Part shown: positions 1 through 8,243 of the stretch, piece by piece
Layout of the letters: every line of letters starts with the position of its first letter
Numbering within the stretch: position 1 is the stretch's first letter
Assembly: GCF_012933465.1 (NCBI RefSeq)
Contig: NZ_JABBND010000015.1
Coordinates: forward strand, 115,583-179,582
Length of the DNA stretch: 64,000 nt
Direction of reading: 5' to 3'
Origin: Actinomycetospora sp. TBRC 11914
GTDB taxonomy: Bacteria; Actinomycetota; Actinomycetes; Mycobacteriales; Pseudonocardiaceae
Translations under genes and position numbers: made by a program
Notes under the pieces: generated by a model
What the model was told of the DNA's origin: nothing
Seen by the model: the letters and a program-made list of their open reading frames with translations, nothing else
The model's database searches: none

Positions 1-809
1 GTCACCTCGATCGGGTCGATGCCGAACGTGCCGCACGCGTCGGCGAACTCGTTGGCCAGTGCCAGGGAGACGGCCCGGAAGATGTTCTCGTAGAGCTTGG
101 TGAGCTCAGCGACCTCGGGCGAGCTGACCAGGAAGACCGAGTCGGTGAGCGCCGAGACCACACCCGCGGCCGCCGAGGCGCAGTCGGCGGTGATCCCACC
201 GACCACCCGCGGGGTCTCGCGCTGCCGGTGGTCGTGGTTGCCGGGGTCGATCCGTTCGGGGCTGAACGCCACGAACACGTCGGTGCCGGGGACGAGCCCG
301 CGGGCGTGCAGCGGTTCGGCGAGCAGCTCGCGGGTGGTGCCGACGTACGTGGTCGAGGTCAGGATGATCGTCTGGCCGGGGTGGGCGTGCGCCACGACGG
401 TGCCGCAGGCGGACCGCAGGGCCCGGAGATCGGGGCTGCGGTCCGCGAGGACCGGCGTGGGGACGCAGACGACGACGACGTCGGCGGCGTCGAGCGTCCC
501 GGGGTCGGTGGTGAGGTCGAGCCGCCCGGCGTCGAGGACGAGCTCGAGGGTCCGGCGCGCCTCGTCGTCGAGGTCCACGTCCCGCTCGGCGATCCCGGCG
601 AGCCGCGCCGGGTCGACGTCGAGACCGACGACCCGGTGCGCCGCGTGCTCCACGGCCAGGGCGGTCGGCAGCCCGACGTAGCCGAGTCCGACCACGGCGA
701 CCGTCCCGAGCCGCTCCGACTCCGCGGGGCGGGTGAACGCGACGAGGTCCTGCGCCAGCAACCGCTCGCGACCGTTGATCGCGAGGGAGAGCGGGGTGGT
801 GGCGACCAT
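1..809 (-). CDS. UDP/GDP-sugar dehydrogenase, 3' end outside window
   Basis: NAD-dependent nucleotide-sugar 6-dehydrogenase (UglD/WecC class), oxidising a UDP- or GDP-hexose to the uronic acid for cell-surface polysaccharide. The Rossmann motif GLGYVGLP lies at residues 41-48, followed by FSPERIDPGN, and the central-domain signature KLYENIFRAV is near the window edge; the substrate-binding C-terminus is cut off. The ATG at 809 is preceded by AGGAGG and by an in-frame TAG seven codons upstream, so this start is secure. It is the last visible gene of a minus-strand polysaccharide run and begins 45 bp after the glycosyltransferase. The exact sugar substrate cannot be read from the sequence. Confidence 0.9.
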   Translation of the reverse strand, partial: MVATTPLSLAINGRERLLAQDLVAFTRPAESERLGTVAVVGLGYVGLPTALAVEHAAHRVVGLDVDPARLAGIAERDVDLDDEARRTLELVLDAGRLDLTTDPGTLDAADVVVVCVPTPVLADRSPDLRALRSACGTVVAHAHPGQTIILTSTTYVGTTRELLAEPLHARGLVPGTDVFVAFSPERIDPGNHDHRQRETPRVVGGITADCASAAAGVVSALTDSVFLVSSPEVAELTKLYENIFRAVSLALANEFADACGTFGIDPIEV

Positions 810-854
810 CGGCCGTCCCTCCTGGGGCTACGCGACGGGCGCCCTGCCCGCCGA

Positions 855-2024
855 TCACCAGCCTGCGGCGCGCACGGCGGACGGACCTCGGTCATCCACA
901 CCAGTCGTCCTACGCAGGTCGGTCGATCGCGCGCCGGAGGAAGCCGCCGCCGCGGTGACCGCCGCGAGGTGGTCGAGGGCGTGCCGGAGGTCGAAGTCGC
1001 GGGCGTGGGCGGCGGCCGCCGCGCCCTCCGCGACACGGCGGCGGGGGTCGTGGAGCCGGGCCACCACGGCGGAGGCGAGCGCCGCCTCGTCCTCCGGCGG
1101 CACGAGGGCCCCGGTCCCCTCGCCGACCGCGTCCGCGAGCCCCGGGACCCGGCTGGCGACCACGGGCCGGCCCGTCGCGAGCGCTTCGAGCAGGGCCAAC
1201 GAGAGCCCCTCCCACCGGGAGGGCAGGACGACGACGTCGGCCGCCGCCAGCCACGTCCGCACGTCGCCCACCTCCCCGACCGCGGCGATGCCGGCCTCCG
1301 CGGGGCCCACCGTGTCGTGCCGCTCCCCGACCAGGACCAGCCGGGCGCCGGGCACCGCCGCGCGGACCGCGGGCCACGCCCGCACCGCGACGTCCTGGCC
1401 CTTCTGCCGGCACACCCGGCCCACGCAGACCGCCACGGGGTCGTCGGGTCCGAGCGCGAGGGCGGCGCGGGCGGCGCGGCGGGCCGCCGGACCGGCCGGG
1501 CGGTACCGGGTGAGGTCGACGCCGTTGCGCACCACCGCGAGGGCGCCCGGGATCGCGGCCTCGACCGCGAGTCCCGCTTCCCCCGGCCCCACACACACGC
1601 ACAGGTCCGTCCAGCGGGCACCGTGGCGTTCCCAGGCGCGGGCCGCGGTCGCGAGCACGGGCCCGCCCGCGAGCCACGACCAGCCGTGCGGCGACACGAG
1701 CGTCGGGACCGCACCGCGCACGGCGAGCCGGCCGGCCAGCGAGGCCTTCGACGAGTGCAGGTGGAGCACGTCCGGGCGCGCGAGGTCGACGATCCGCCGC
1801 AGGCTCCGGATCTCGGCCACCGTCCGGAGGCCGGGTGCGCGACGGGCGGGCCACACCAGGTGCGGGACGCCGCGGCGGAGGAGCGCGACCGGCAGGGATC
1901 CGGTCCCGGGGCACGCGACGGCGACCTGCCAGCCGCGGGCGCGCTGGTCGGCGGCCACCTGCTCGACCGCCACCGCGACCCCGCCCTCCACGGGCTGGGC
2001 GACGTGCAGGACCCGCGGGACCAC
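855..2024 (-). CDS. GT4-family glycosyltransferase
   Basis: Retaining GT-B glycosyltransferase of 389 residues. The N-terminal half opens with LHVAQPVEGG (acceptor side), and the C-terminal half carries the nucleotide-sugar site with the E-x7-E motif EGLSLALLE and the PSRWEG stretch typical of GT4. No membrane segment is seen, so it is cytoplasmic or peripheral. The GTG start lies three bases beyond the TAG stop of the upstream deacetylase, with a poor ribosome site of its own, which points to translational coupling. It probably adds a sugar to the polysaccharide whose precursor is made by the neighbouring nucleotide-sugar dehydrogenase. Donor and acceptor are unknown. Confidence 0.9.
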   Translation of the reverse strand: MVPRVLHVAQPVEGGVAVAVEQVAADQRARGWQVAVACPGTGSLPVALLRRGVPHLVWPARRAPGLRTVAEIRSLRRIVDLARPDVLHLHSSKASLAGRLAVRGAVPTLVSPHGWSWLAGGPVLATAARAWERHGARWTDLCVCVGPGEAGLAVEAAIPGALAVVRNGVDLTRYRPAGPAARRAARAALALGPDDPVAVCVGRVCRQKGQDVAVRAWPAVRAAVPGARLVLVGERHDTVGPAEAGIAAVGEVGDVRTWLAAADVVVLPSRWEGLSLALLEALATGRPVVASRVPGLADAVGEGTGALVPPEDEAALASAVVARLHDPRRRVAEGAAAAAHARDFDLRHALDHLAAVTAAAASSGARSTDLRRTTGVDDRGPSAVRAAGW

Positions 2025-2027
2025 GGG

Positions 2028-2792
2028 CTAGTCCCGCGCCCTTCCGGCCCCCGACAGGGGCGGCTCCCGCCGCGGGAGGCGCGTCCCGCCGCCCTCGCGG
2101 CGCTCGGCCGCGGTGTGCCGTGCCCACTTCGCGGCCAGACGTACCGCGCCGTCGCGGTCGCCCACGTAGGTCCGGGGCAGGGCGAGGTCCCCCGGGGCGG
2201 GCGGGCGGCCCGTCGCGCAGGCGTGGCCGTAGCCCGCGGCGCGCACCGCGGCGACGGCTCGCTCGTCGTGGGCGCCGTAGGGATAGCAGAACCCCGTCAC
2301 GGGCTGCCGGACGACGTCCTCGAGCGCCTGGCGGCTCTCCCCCACCTCGCGCACCAGGTCGGCCTCCGCGATCGGCGCGTCGAGCGGCACGTGGGTCATG
2401 CCGTGCGCCCCGATCTCCACTCCCTCACCGGCCACGGCGGCGACCTCGTCCGCGGTCATCAGGTCCTTGCGCTCGCCGTCGGGGTCCCAGTGGTTGTGGC
2501 CACCGAAGAGGCCGGGCAGGACGTAGACGGTGGCGCCGAAGCCGTGACGGTGCAGGATCGGGACCACGGTGTCGGCGAAGTCGCGGTATCCGTCGTCGAA
2601 GGTGAGGCCCACGAGTCCCCGCGCGGCGCCCCGGCGCCGAGCGGCGAGCAACGTCCCCACGCCGACCCCGACCAGGCCCCCGCGGCGCAACCAGGTGAAC
2701 TGCGCGTCGAGGCGTTCCGGGTGCACCGTCACCTGGTGGGGATCCCGCTCGTACGGTGTGACCGAGTGGTACATGAGGATCCACGGCGTCAT
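2028..2792 (-). CDS. Cytoplasmic-type polysaccharide deacetylase (NodB, CE4)
   Basis: 254-residue carbohydrate esterase family 4 protein. Motif 1 TFDDG is at residues 64-68 and the metal-binding H-x3-H (HGMTH) at 130-134; CYPYGAHD is the later CE4 motif. It has no signal peptide or membrane helix. It would remove N-acetyl groups from a glycan or lipid-linked sugar, as EPS-locus deacetylases beside glycosyltransferases do. Its ATG overlaps the TGA of the upstream membrane deacetylase (ATGA), so the two deacetylases are co-translated. Confidence 0.9.
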   Translation of the reverse strand: MTPWILMYHSVTPYERDPHQVTVHPERLDAQFTWLRRGGLVGVGVGTLLAARRRGAARGLVGLTFDDGYRDFADTVVPILHRHGFGATVYVLPGLFGGHNHWDPDGERKDLMTADEVAAVAGEGVEIGAHGMTHVPLDAPIAEADLVREVGESRQALEDVVRQPVTGFCYPYGAHDERAVAAVRAAGYGHACATGRPPAPGDLALPRTYVGDRDGAVRLAAKWARHTAAERREGGGTRLPRREPPLSGAGRARD

Positions 2793-4585
2793 CGGGCCAC
2801 GTCCTCCCGCTCCGCGTCCGGCGACCTCACGGTCGACTCGTCGTCACCTCGGGCGTCGGAGGTGTCCTCACCGGTCTCCCACGGGCCCCACGCAGGTCGG
2901 GGCTCGGGCACGGCCGGCGCTTCTCCTCGACCGCCGGGCCGCCGGCGCCGCAGGTAGTGGTGCGCGAGCCCGATGACGGCGCCGAGCAGTCCCAGTGCGG
3001 CCGCCACGACGGCGCCGAGCTCGAGCACGCCCCGCAGCCCCGGGGAGATCAGCGAGGGAGCCGGCACGGCTGCCTCGGTGTAGGCCGTGCTCTGCACCCA
3101 GCCGACGGCGCCGACCGCGAGACCGGCCGCGACCCCGGTGGTGTCCGGCGGCGCGGGCGGGGTGTCCCAGGCGATCGGCGCCCAGTCCGCGGCGGGGCCG
3201 ACGAACGGACTGGCTGTCCAGTACTCCCAGGACCCGGTGCCCGTGCGCCGGTACACCACGAACTGGGTGGGCACCGACGAGCGGTACTGCGCGGCGAGGT
3301 GGGTCTGCGTCCCCGGCGACGTCGTCACCGTGCACTGGCCCAGATCCAGCCGGGGCAGCATCGTCGCATCGCCGTTCGTGTACGAGGACACCGTGACCGT
3401 CTCGTACGGCGGACCCGCGGGCCCCGCGGGCGTGTAGCGGAAGTCGGCGACGTTCTGGCCGTACCCCGTGGGCTCCCAGCAGTCGGGGACGACCCCGGAA
3501 CCCGTCGTGAGCTGACCGTCGGGGATCGACGTCGCCGTCGCCGCGGGGGCGGTGTGGGGCGGCCCTGCCCGGCCGCCCACGGTCTGGCCCACGGTCTGGC
3601 CCACGGTACGGACCACGAGGGTCCCGGCACGCTGCTGGGCGGCCAGCCAGGCGGCGAACTGGTCGAGCAGCACCGGGCTCGTGGAGAGCGTCCCGCAGTT
3701 GTCGCACGACTCGTGGTGGAAGATGAACGGGACCCAGCCCCCACCGGAGCTCTGGGCGGCCGTCACGAACGCCTCGAGGTCCGCCAGCGTCGTGGTCTGC
3801 ACGATGTCGGGCGGGGTCCTGAGGGCGTAGGGGTCGGCCGGCGGGAGGCCCTCGGCGCTGGTGCACGCCGGGCAGGCCGCGCTCGTCGGTCCGACGCCGT
3901 GATCGAGCCGACCGCTCGTGTACCCGCAGTCCCGCACCGCGGCCTCCACCGCGGGCGAGGCCATGCCGAAGGGGTAGGCGAACGACACCGGGTCGAAGCC
4001 CCAGGAGGTGAGCGTGGCACGGTCGTCGCAGATCTGACGGGCCGTCTCGTCGGGGGCGTCCAGGGGAAGGTTCGGGTGCGAGACGGAGTGACCGCCGATC
4101 TCGTTGCCGGCGGCGGCGACCTGGGTGAGGTCGGCCCGGGTCATGTAGTTCGGCTGGCCGACGGCGCCGGTGTTGATGTAGAAGGTCCCGGCGAGCCCGT
4201 TCTGCCGCAGGGTCGGCAGGTACTGCATCTGGCCCGCGAGCCCGTCGTCGAAGGTCAACGAGACGACGAGGGGGGTCGAGCCGCCGGCCGCCCTCGGGAA
4301 GGCGGCGGGGGACGCCGACGCGACGCCCGGAGCACTCGCGTCCGGAGCACTCGCGCCCGGAGCACTCGCGCCCGGAGCCACCCTCGCCGTGCCGACGGCG
4401 GGCGCCGTGCCGGCGACGAGTGCCACCGCGGCGACGCTGACGGCGACGACGGCGAGGACCACGGCCACCGCGAGCAGCGGCCGGGCCGGCCGCCCGGATC
4501 GTCGCCCGGCCGGGGCCGGGTCGTTCTGCCCCGGGCTCCGCGGTTCCGGCGCGCCCGTCGCGGGACCAGGCTCCCGGGGGCTCAT
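2789..4585 (-). CDS. Membrane-anchored polysaccharide deacetylase with C-terminal membrane helix
   Basis: 598-residue protein. A hydrophobic helix at about residues 37-58 follows an Arg/Pro-rich cytoplasmic tail. Next come a short Ala/Ser/Pro-Gly repeat linker (about 70-90) and a NodB domain with TFDDG at 111-115 and HSVSH at 166-170. A long extracytoplasmic module of unknown family follows, then a second helix near residues 520-545 and a charged tail. The ATG at 4585 overlaps the TGA of the response regulator gene. Inferred role: deacetylation of an exported or wall-linked glycan. The two-helix layout with a Cys-containing C-terminal module is less common than single-anchor CE4 enzymes. Confidence 0.85.
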   Translation of the reverse strand: MSPREPGPATGAPEPRSPGQNDPAPAGRRSGRPARPLLAVAVVLAVVAVSVAAVALVAGTAPAVGTARVAPGASAPGASAPDASAPGVASASPAAFPRAAGGSTPLVVSLTFDDGLAGQMQYLPTLRQNGLAGTFYINTGAVGQPNYMTRADLTQVAAAGNEIGGHSVSHPNLPLDAPDETARQICDDRATLTSWGFDPVSFAYPFGMASPAVEAAVRDCGYTSGRLDHGVGPTSAACPACTSAEGLPPADPYALRTPPDIVQTTTLADLEAFVTAAQSSGGGWVPFIFHHESCDNCGTLSTSPVLLDQFAAWLAAQQRAGTLVVRTVGQTVGQTVGGRAGPPHTAPAATATSIPDGQLTTGSGVVPDCWEPTGYGQNVADFRYTPAGPAGPPYETVTVSSYTNGDATMLPRLDLGQCTVTTSPGTQTHLAAQYRSSVPTQFVVYRRTGTGSWEYWTASPFVGPAADWAPIAWDTPPAPPDTTGVAAGLAVGAVGWVQSTAYTEAAVPAPSLISPGLRGVLELGAVVAAALGLLGAVIGLAHHYLRRRRPGGRGEAPAVPEPRPAWGPWETGEDTSDARGDDESTVRSPDAEREDVAR

Positions 4586-5274
4586 CGGCCCGCCCCCGCG
4601 AGGTCGGAGCGCGCCGCGGGCTCGCCGGGGAGCCCCGCGGAGCGGGCGAACGCGATGGCCTCGAGCCTGCTGTGGACCCCGAGCTTCGCGTACATGTTGC
4701 CCACGTGGCTGCGGACGGTGTTCTCGGAGAGCCGGAGCTTCCGGGCGAGGGTCGCGATGGCCTCGCCGCGCACCATCGCCGTGAGGATCTCCCGCTCGCG
4801 GTCGGTGAGCCGGTCCAGGGGACCGGTGCGACGGCGGGCGCGTCGGGCCTCGCCGCGCAGCCGCTCGAGCGCCGCGCCGAGCTGCTCCGGCGGGAACCAG
4901 CCGTGCCCCCGCGCGGCGGCCCGCACCATCGCCACCAGCTCCCCGACGTCGGCCTCCTTCGAGACCCAACCCTCGGCGCCGAGCACGGCCACGTCACCGG
5001 CGGTGCGCGGATCCTCGTCCGCGGAGAGGGCGATGACGTGGCTCTCCGGGAGGCGCCGACGCAGCGCCAGGATGAGTTCCCGGCGTTCGTCGTTCAGCGG
5101 CGAGACCTCGAGGACGACCACGTCCGGCCGGGCTCGGACGGCGTGGGCGACGACGGTCTCGAGCCCGGACGGACCTCGGGTGTCGACCACGAGGTCCGGC
5201 TCGGTGCCGAGGCGTGCCGCCAGCGCCTCCACCAGCATCTGGTGGTCGTCGAGAAGCAGGATCCGCAACGTCAC
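4582..5274 (-). CDS. NarL/LuxR-type regulator with Glu in place of phospho-Asp
   Basis: About 230 residues. A receiver-like domain begins ILLLDDHQMLVEAL and ends in a LuxR helix-turn-helix (LTDREREIL to NTVRSHV, then KLGVHSR). At the usual phospho-acceptor site the sequence is VVVLEVSP, with Glu near residue 56 instead of Asp, which may mimic phosphorylation. GTG at 5274 (GGGAG upstream) is chosen because it starts just before the receiver; an ATG at 5316 is possible. Its stop overlaps the start of the membrane deacetylase, so it probably controls the polysaccharide genes it is transcribed with. Confidence 0.85.
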   Translation of the reverse strand: MTLRILLLDDHQMLVEALAARLGTEPDLVVDTRGPSGLETVVAHAVRARPDVVVLEVSPLNDERRELILALRRRLPESHVIALSADEDPRTAGDVAVLGAEGWVSKEADVGELVAMVRAAARGHGWFPPEQLGAALERLRGEARRARRRTGPLDRLTDREREILTAMVRGEAIATLARKLRLSENTVRSHVGNMYAKLGVHSRLEAIAFARSAGLPGEPAARSDLAGAGR

Positions 5275-5349
5275 GCTCCCAGGATGGGAACCTGCGCCTC
5301 TCCGGGCCTCGTGCAACTTGACCAGGACGAGGTGGGGCGAACGGCGGGC

Positions 5350-5997
5350 TCAGGGAGCAGACGGCGAGGTGACCAGCCCGTGACGGGCGGCGAGCGCGGC
5401 CGCCTCGAGGCGCGTGTGCACGCCCAGCTTGGTCAGGACGGCCTGCACATGTGTCCGCACGGTGGTCCTCGAGATCCCGAGCCCGGCCGCGATCTCCGAC
5501 GTGCCGCGGCCCTCGACCATCAGCCGCAGACACTCCCACTCGCGAGCGGTGAGATGCGCGGCGAGCCGTCGGACGTCGTCGTCGTCGCGGCACGCCGCCG
5601 TGGCGCGGCGGCGGGGAGGGAGCTCCAGCGCGACCTCACCGTCGAGGACGCGGTGGATCGCGTCGACGAGGGCGCTGATCCCCCTGGTCTTGTGGACGAA
5701 GCCGCGCGCCCCGAGGTCGAGGGCCCGCTGGACACCGCCGACGTCGGGATCCGCGGTGACCATGACGATCCGCGTGTCCGCGCTCGCGGCGAGGAGGTCG
5801 GGGATCAGGTCCAGCCCGTCGCCGTCGGCGAAGGTGCGGTCGAGCAGGCAGACGGCCGGACGGTGCTCCGTGACGGCCGCCAGGACGTCGCAGGCCCGGT
5901 GGGCGACCGCCCGGACATCGAGCCGACGCTGCCCGAGCACGGTGCTCAGCGCGTCGACGAACACCCCGTGGTCGTCCCCGACGACCACGGTGCTCAC
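5350..5997 (-). CDS. NarL/LuxR-family response regulator (canonical receiver)
   Basis: 215 residues. The receiver has the acidic pair in VVVGDDHG, the phospho-acceptor Asp near residue 53 (VCLLDRTF) and a conserved Lys in GFVHKTRG. A LuxR-type helix-turn-helix (LTAREWECL, SRTTVRTHV, KLGVHTR) follows. The GTG start overlaps the TGA of the kinase-like gene (GTGA), so kinase and regulator form a natural two-component pair. Of the four LuxR regulators here it is the one with an intact phosphorylation site. Confidence 0.9.
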   Translation of the reverse strand: MSTVVVGDDHGVFVDALSTVLGQRRLDVRAVAHRACDVLAAVTEHRPAVCLLDRTFADGDGLDLIPDLLAASADTRIVMVTADPDVGGVQRALDLGARGFVHKTRGISALVDAIHRVLDGEVALELPPRRRATAACRDDDDVRRLAAHLTAREWECLRLMVEGRGTSEIAAGLGISRTTVRTHVQAVLTKLGVHTRLEAAALAARHGLVTSPSAP

Positions 5998-6620
5998 GCC
6001 AGCGCCTCTCGTCCCGTCGGACGCGGCGTCCTCGTGTCCCGGCCGCGCAGCACGACCTCGGCCACGGCGCCTCCCCCGCGCCGTGGCCGCAGCGTCACGT
6101 CCGCCCCGAGCCGGTCGGCGAGGGAGCGCACGATCGCGAGGCCCATGCCGCGTGAGCCCACCGGACCCCTCGTGGGGCCCGGCCCGTCGTCGAGGACCCG
6201 GATGACCGGGTGCGTCCTTCCGCACAGCTCCACCTGGACCCGGCCGGACGGACCCGCGGCACGCGCCGCGTTGTCGACGAGGTTGGACACCAGTCGCCGC
6301 AGGCCCTGGCGATCGGTCTCGGCGAGCATCCGGGGACCGGGGCAGAGCACCACCGTGCCCGGGCACGCGACGTCCCGCCCGGTGACCACGTCGTACAGCA
6401 GGTCCCCCAGGTCGACGAGGTCCCCGTCCGGCGCCCCCGCCGGCACGGACCCGCCCCTGACCAGGTCGAGCAGCAGATCGATCTCCCGCTCGACGAGCTC
6501 CAGGCGCTCGGCGGCCGCGGTGTCGAACCCTCCTTCCCCGCGCACGGCGGCGACGAGCGCGGAGAGCGTCGCCACCTCGTGACCGATGTCGTGCAGCAGT
6601 GCGGCATCAATCGTGTCCAC
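5994..6620 (-). CDS. Soluble histidine kinase-like ATPase
   Basis: About 208 residues from the GTG at 6620. Candidate phospho-His is in LLHDIGHEV near the N-terminus, followed by an N-box (LVSNLVDNAARAA), a G1 box (VLDDGPGP) and a G2 box (RGMGLAIV) of the HATPase_c fold. There is no membrane helix or sensor domain, so it is cytoplasmic and needs an external input. GTG 6620 has GAGAAAGGG eight bases upstream; an ATG at 6683 would add 21 residues with a weaker site. It is coupled to the following response regulator by GTGA overlap and probably signals to it. Confidence 0.8.
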   Translation of the reverse strand: MDTIDAALLHDIGHEVATLSALVAAVRGEGGFDTAAAERLELVEREIDLLLDLVRGGSVPAGAPDGDLVDLGDLLYDVVTGRDVACPGTVVLCPGPRMLAETDRQGLRRLVSNLVDNAARAAGPSGRVQVELCGRTHPVIRVLDDGPGPTRGPVGSRGMGLAIVRSLADRLGADVTLRPRRGGGAVAEVVLRGRDTRTPRPTGREALA

Positions 6621-6762
6621 GCCCCGGGCCCTTTCTCGATCTCCCTCGTGCGCTCGCCCGAGGTACTCCCCCTTGATCGGCATTCCCGCTCTGCCCCGAC
6701 CACCGGGCGTCGCGGGCTCGGTGGACCGCCGGCAGCCCTCCCGCTGCTCGAAGGTCACACCG

Positions 6763-7356
6763 TCATCCCGCGCCTCGCAGTGTCCGGACCGCGTCGACCC
6801 GCGTGTGCACGCCGAGTTTGCGAAAAACTTCATTGATGTGCGTTCTGACCGTGTTGTACGACATGTCCAGATATTCGGCGATCTCGCGGTTGCCGAGCCC
6901 TTCCCCCAGCGCGTCCAGCACCTCGCTCTCCCGCGCGGTCAGGCGCGCGAGCGGACCGGCGTCGCGGCCACCGGCCGCGTCGGCGCGCAGCGACTCCAGG
7001 ATCTCGCCCTGCACGTCGCAGGGGAAGAAGGCCCCACCGCGCACCACGCCGCGCAGCACGCGGACCAGGTCGTCGGCGCCGCACCGGCGGTCGAGCCACG
7101 CCCACGCGCCGGCGCGGGCGGCCGCGACGGCACCCCCGGGTGCATCGCTGGTGGCGATGACGACGACCCGGCTGCCGGTCGGAGAGGCGCCGAGCTCGGA
7201 CCAGTCGTCCGGCGCGCCCCCGCCGTCGACGAGCACCACGTCGGCCTCGGGGCCGTCCTGGGCCAGCGCCATGTCCGGCTCGGCGGCCAGGCGGCGACCC
7301 AACGCGTCGGCGAGGATCGCGGATGTCGTCAGGTAACGGACACGAAGTGAGCCCAC
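6763..7356 (-). CDS. LuxR-family regulator with degenerate receiver
   Basis: 197 residues. The C-terminal LuxR helix-turn-helix is clear (LTARESEVL, YNTVRTHINEVFRKLGVHTR). The N-terminal part has the receiver length and an Asp at the phospho position (VVLVDGGG, near 44), but the acidic pocket after strand 1 is replaced by YLTTSA, so normal Mg-dependent phosphorylation is unlikely. GTG at 7356 is the first start; the ribosome site is weak. It is divergent from another LuxR regulator across a 181-bp gap and 142 bp upstream of the kinase-like gene. Probable atypical regulator of the polysaccharide locus. Confidence 0.8.
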   Translation of the reverse strand: MGSLRVRYLTTSAILADALGRRLAAEPDMALAQDGPEADVVLVDGGGAPDDWSELGASPTGSRVVVIATSDAPGGAVAAARAGAWAWLDRRCGADDLVRVLRGVVRGGAFFPCDVQGEILESLRADAAGGRDAGPLARLTARESEVLDALGEGLGNREIAEYLDMSYNTVRTHINEVFRKLGVHTRVDAVRTLRGAG

Positions 7357-7537
7357 ACGCCGACTTTAAGTGCCTGAAGGCCACAGGTCCTCATCCATCT
7401 GGACGGACACGCGGTCATTCCGAAACCGTGCGGCCGGTGAACGTGACCGTTTCGCAATACACATGCAGTCAACGTCGACCTCCGGTCGAGCGTCACACTC
7501 CCGAGTGAAATGACCACCGGTCGAACACGGGAGCTCG
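7357..7537. promoter_or_regulatory. Divergent regulatory region between two luxR-type genes
   Basis: This 181-bp gap is less GC-rich than its surroundings and separates two divergent regulator genes, so it should hold both promoters. A dyad TCGACC-tcc-GGTCGA lies at 7475-7489, and a further GGTCGA half-site at 7513-7518 is close to the plus-strand gene. GGGAG at 7529-7533 is the ribosome site for the gene starting at 7538. The operator assignment is an inference from symmetry and position only. Confidence 0.4.
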
Positions 7538-8227
7538 ATGACCAGCGTGCTGATCGCCGACGACCACCGACTCTTCACCGAACTCGTCGGCGCCTATCTC
7601 GCCGAGCACGGGATCGAGATCGCCGGCGTCGCGGCCACCGGCGCCGAGGCGCTGGCGCGCGTGCGCGCGGACCGGCCGGACGTGTGCCTCGTCCACGCCG
7701 CCGCGTTGGCCGACCGGGGCGCCGGTCCGGTCACCGCGTTCCTCGCGCAGTTGGCGGCCTGCTCGCCGGGGACGCGCGTCGTGGTGCTCACCGAGGCCGA
7801 CGTCCCGGGGGCGCAGGCGGCCATCGCGGCCGGCGCCGCGGGGTACGTGCGCAAGAGCGCGTCCGGGGAGGACCTGGTGGACGCGATCGAGCGGGCCGCG
7901 CGCGGCGAGGCGGCGATCGGGGTCGCCGGGCGCCCGGGGGTCGGCTCGGCCGCGGGGGCCGACGACCCGGTCGACGACCCCGTCGACGATGCGGCCGAGG
8001 CCCGCCGACGGCTGGCCACGCTCCGGGCCAGGGAGCGGGAGTGCCTCGCGCTGATCGCGGGCGGCGCGTCGACCGAGGAGATGGCCGCGACCATGGGCGT
8101 CACCGTCGCGACGGTGCGCAGCCACGTCCGCGCCGTGCTCGCGGCCCTCGGCGTGCACTCCCGGCTGGGTGCGGCGTCGGTCGCGCTGCGGCACGGGCTC
8201 GTCGGGTCGGTGCCGCGGGCGAGCTGA
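7538..8227 (+). CDS. NarL/LuxR-family regulator with His at the phospho-Asp position
   Basis: 229 residues. The receiver keeps the acidic pair (LIADDHRLF) and the Lys in GYVRKSAS, but at the phospho-acceptor the sequence is VCLVHAAAL, with His near residue 53 where Asp is expected. An Asp/Pro-rich linker (about 146-155) precedes a LuxR helix-turn-helix (RARERECLALI, VATVRSHVRAVLAALGVHSR). The GGGAG ribosome site supports the ATG. The gene is alone on the plus strand, convergent with the L,D-transpeptidase. It probably acts without classical phosphorylation. Confidence 0.85.
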   Translation: MTSVLIADDHRLFTELVGAYLAEHGIEIAGVAATGAEALARVRADRPDVCLVHAAALADRGAGPVTAFLAQLAACSPGTRVVVLTEADVPGAQAAIAAGAAGYVRKSASGEDLVDAIERAARGEAAIGVAGRPGVGSAAGADDPVDDPVDDAAEARRRLATLRARERECLALIAGGASTEEMAATMGVTVATVRSHVRAVLAALGVHSRLGAASVALRHGLVGSVPRAS

Positions 8228-8243
8228 CGGCGGCGCCGGCCGA

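Noticed and set aside
228..2957. Long plus-strand open frame opposite the polysaccharide genes
   Set aside because: It is Arg/Gly-rich with no domain, and its complement encodes four recognisable proteins with correct motifs. In very GC-rich DNA such frames occur by chance.
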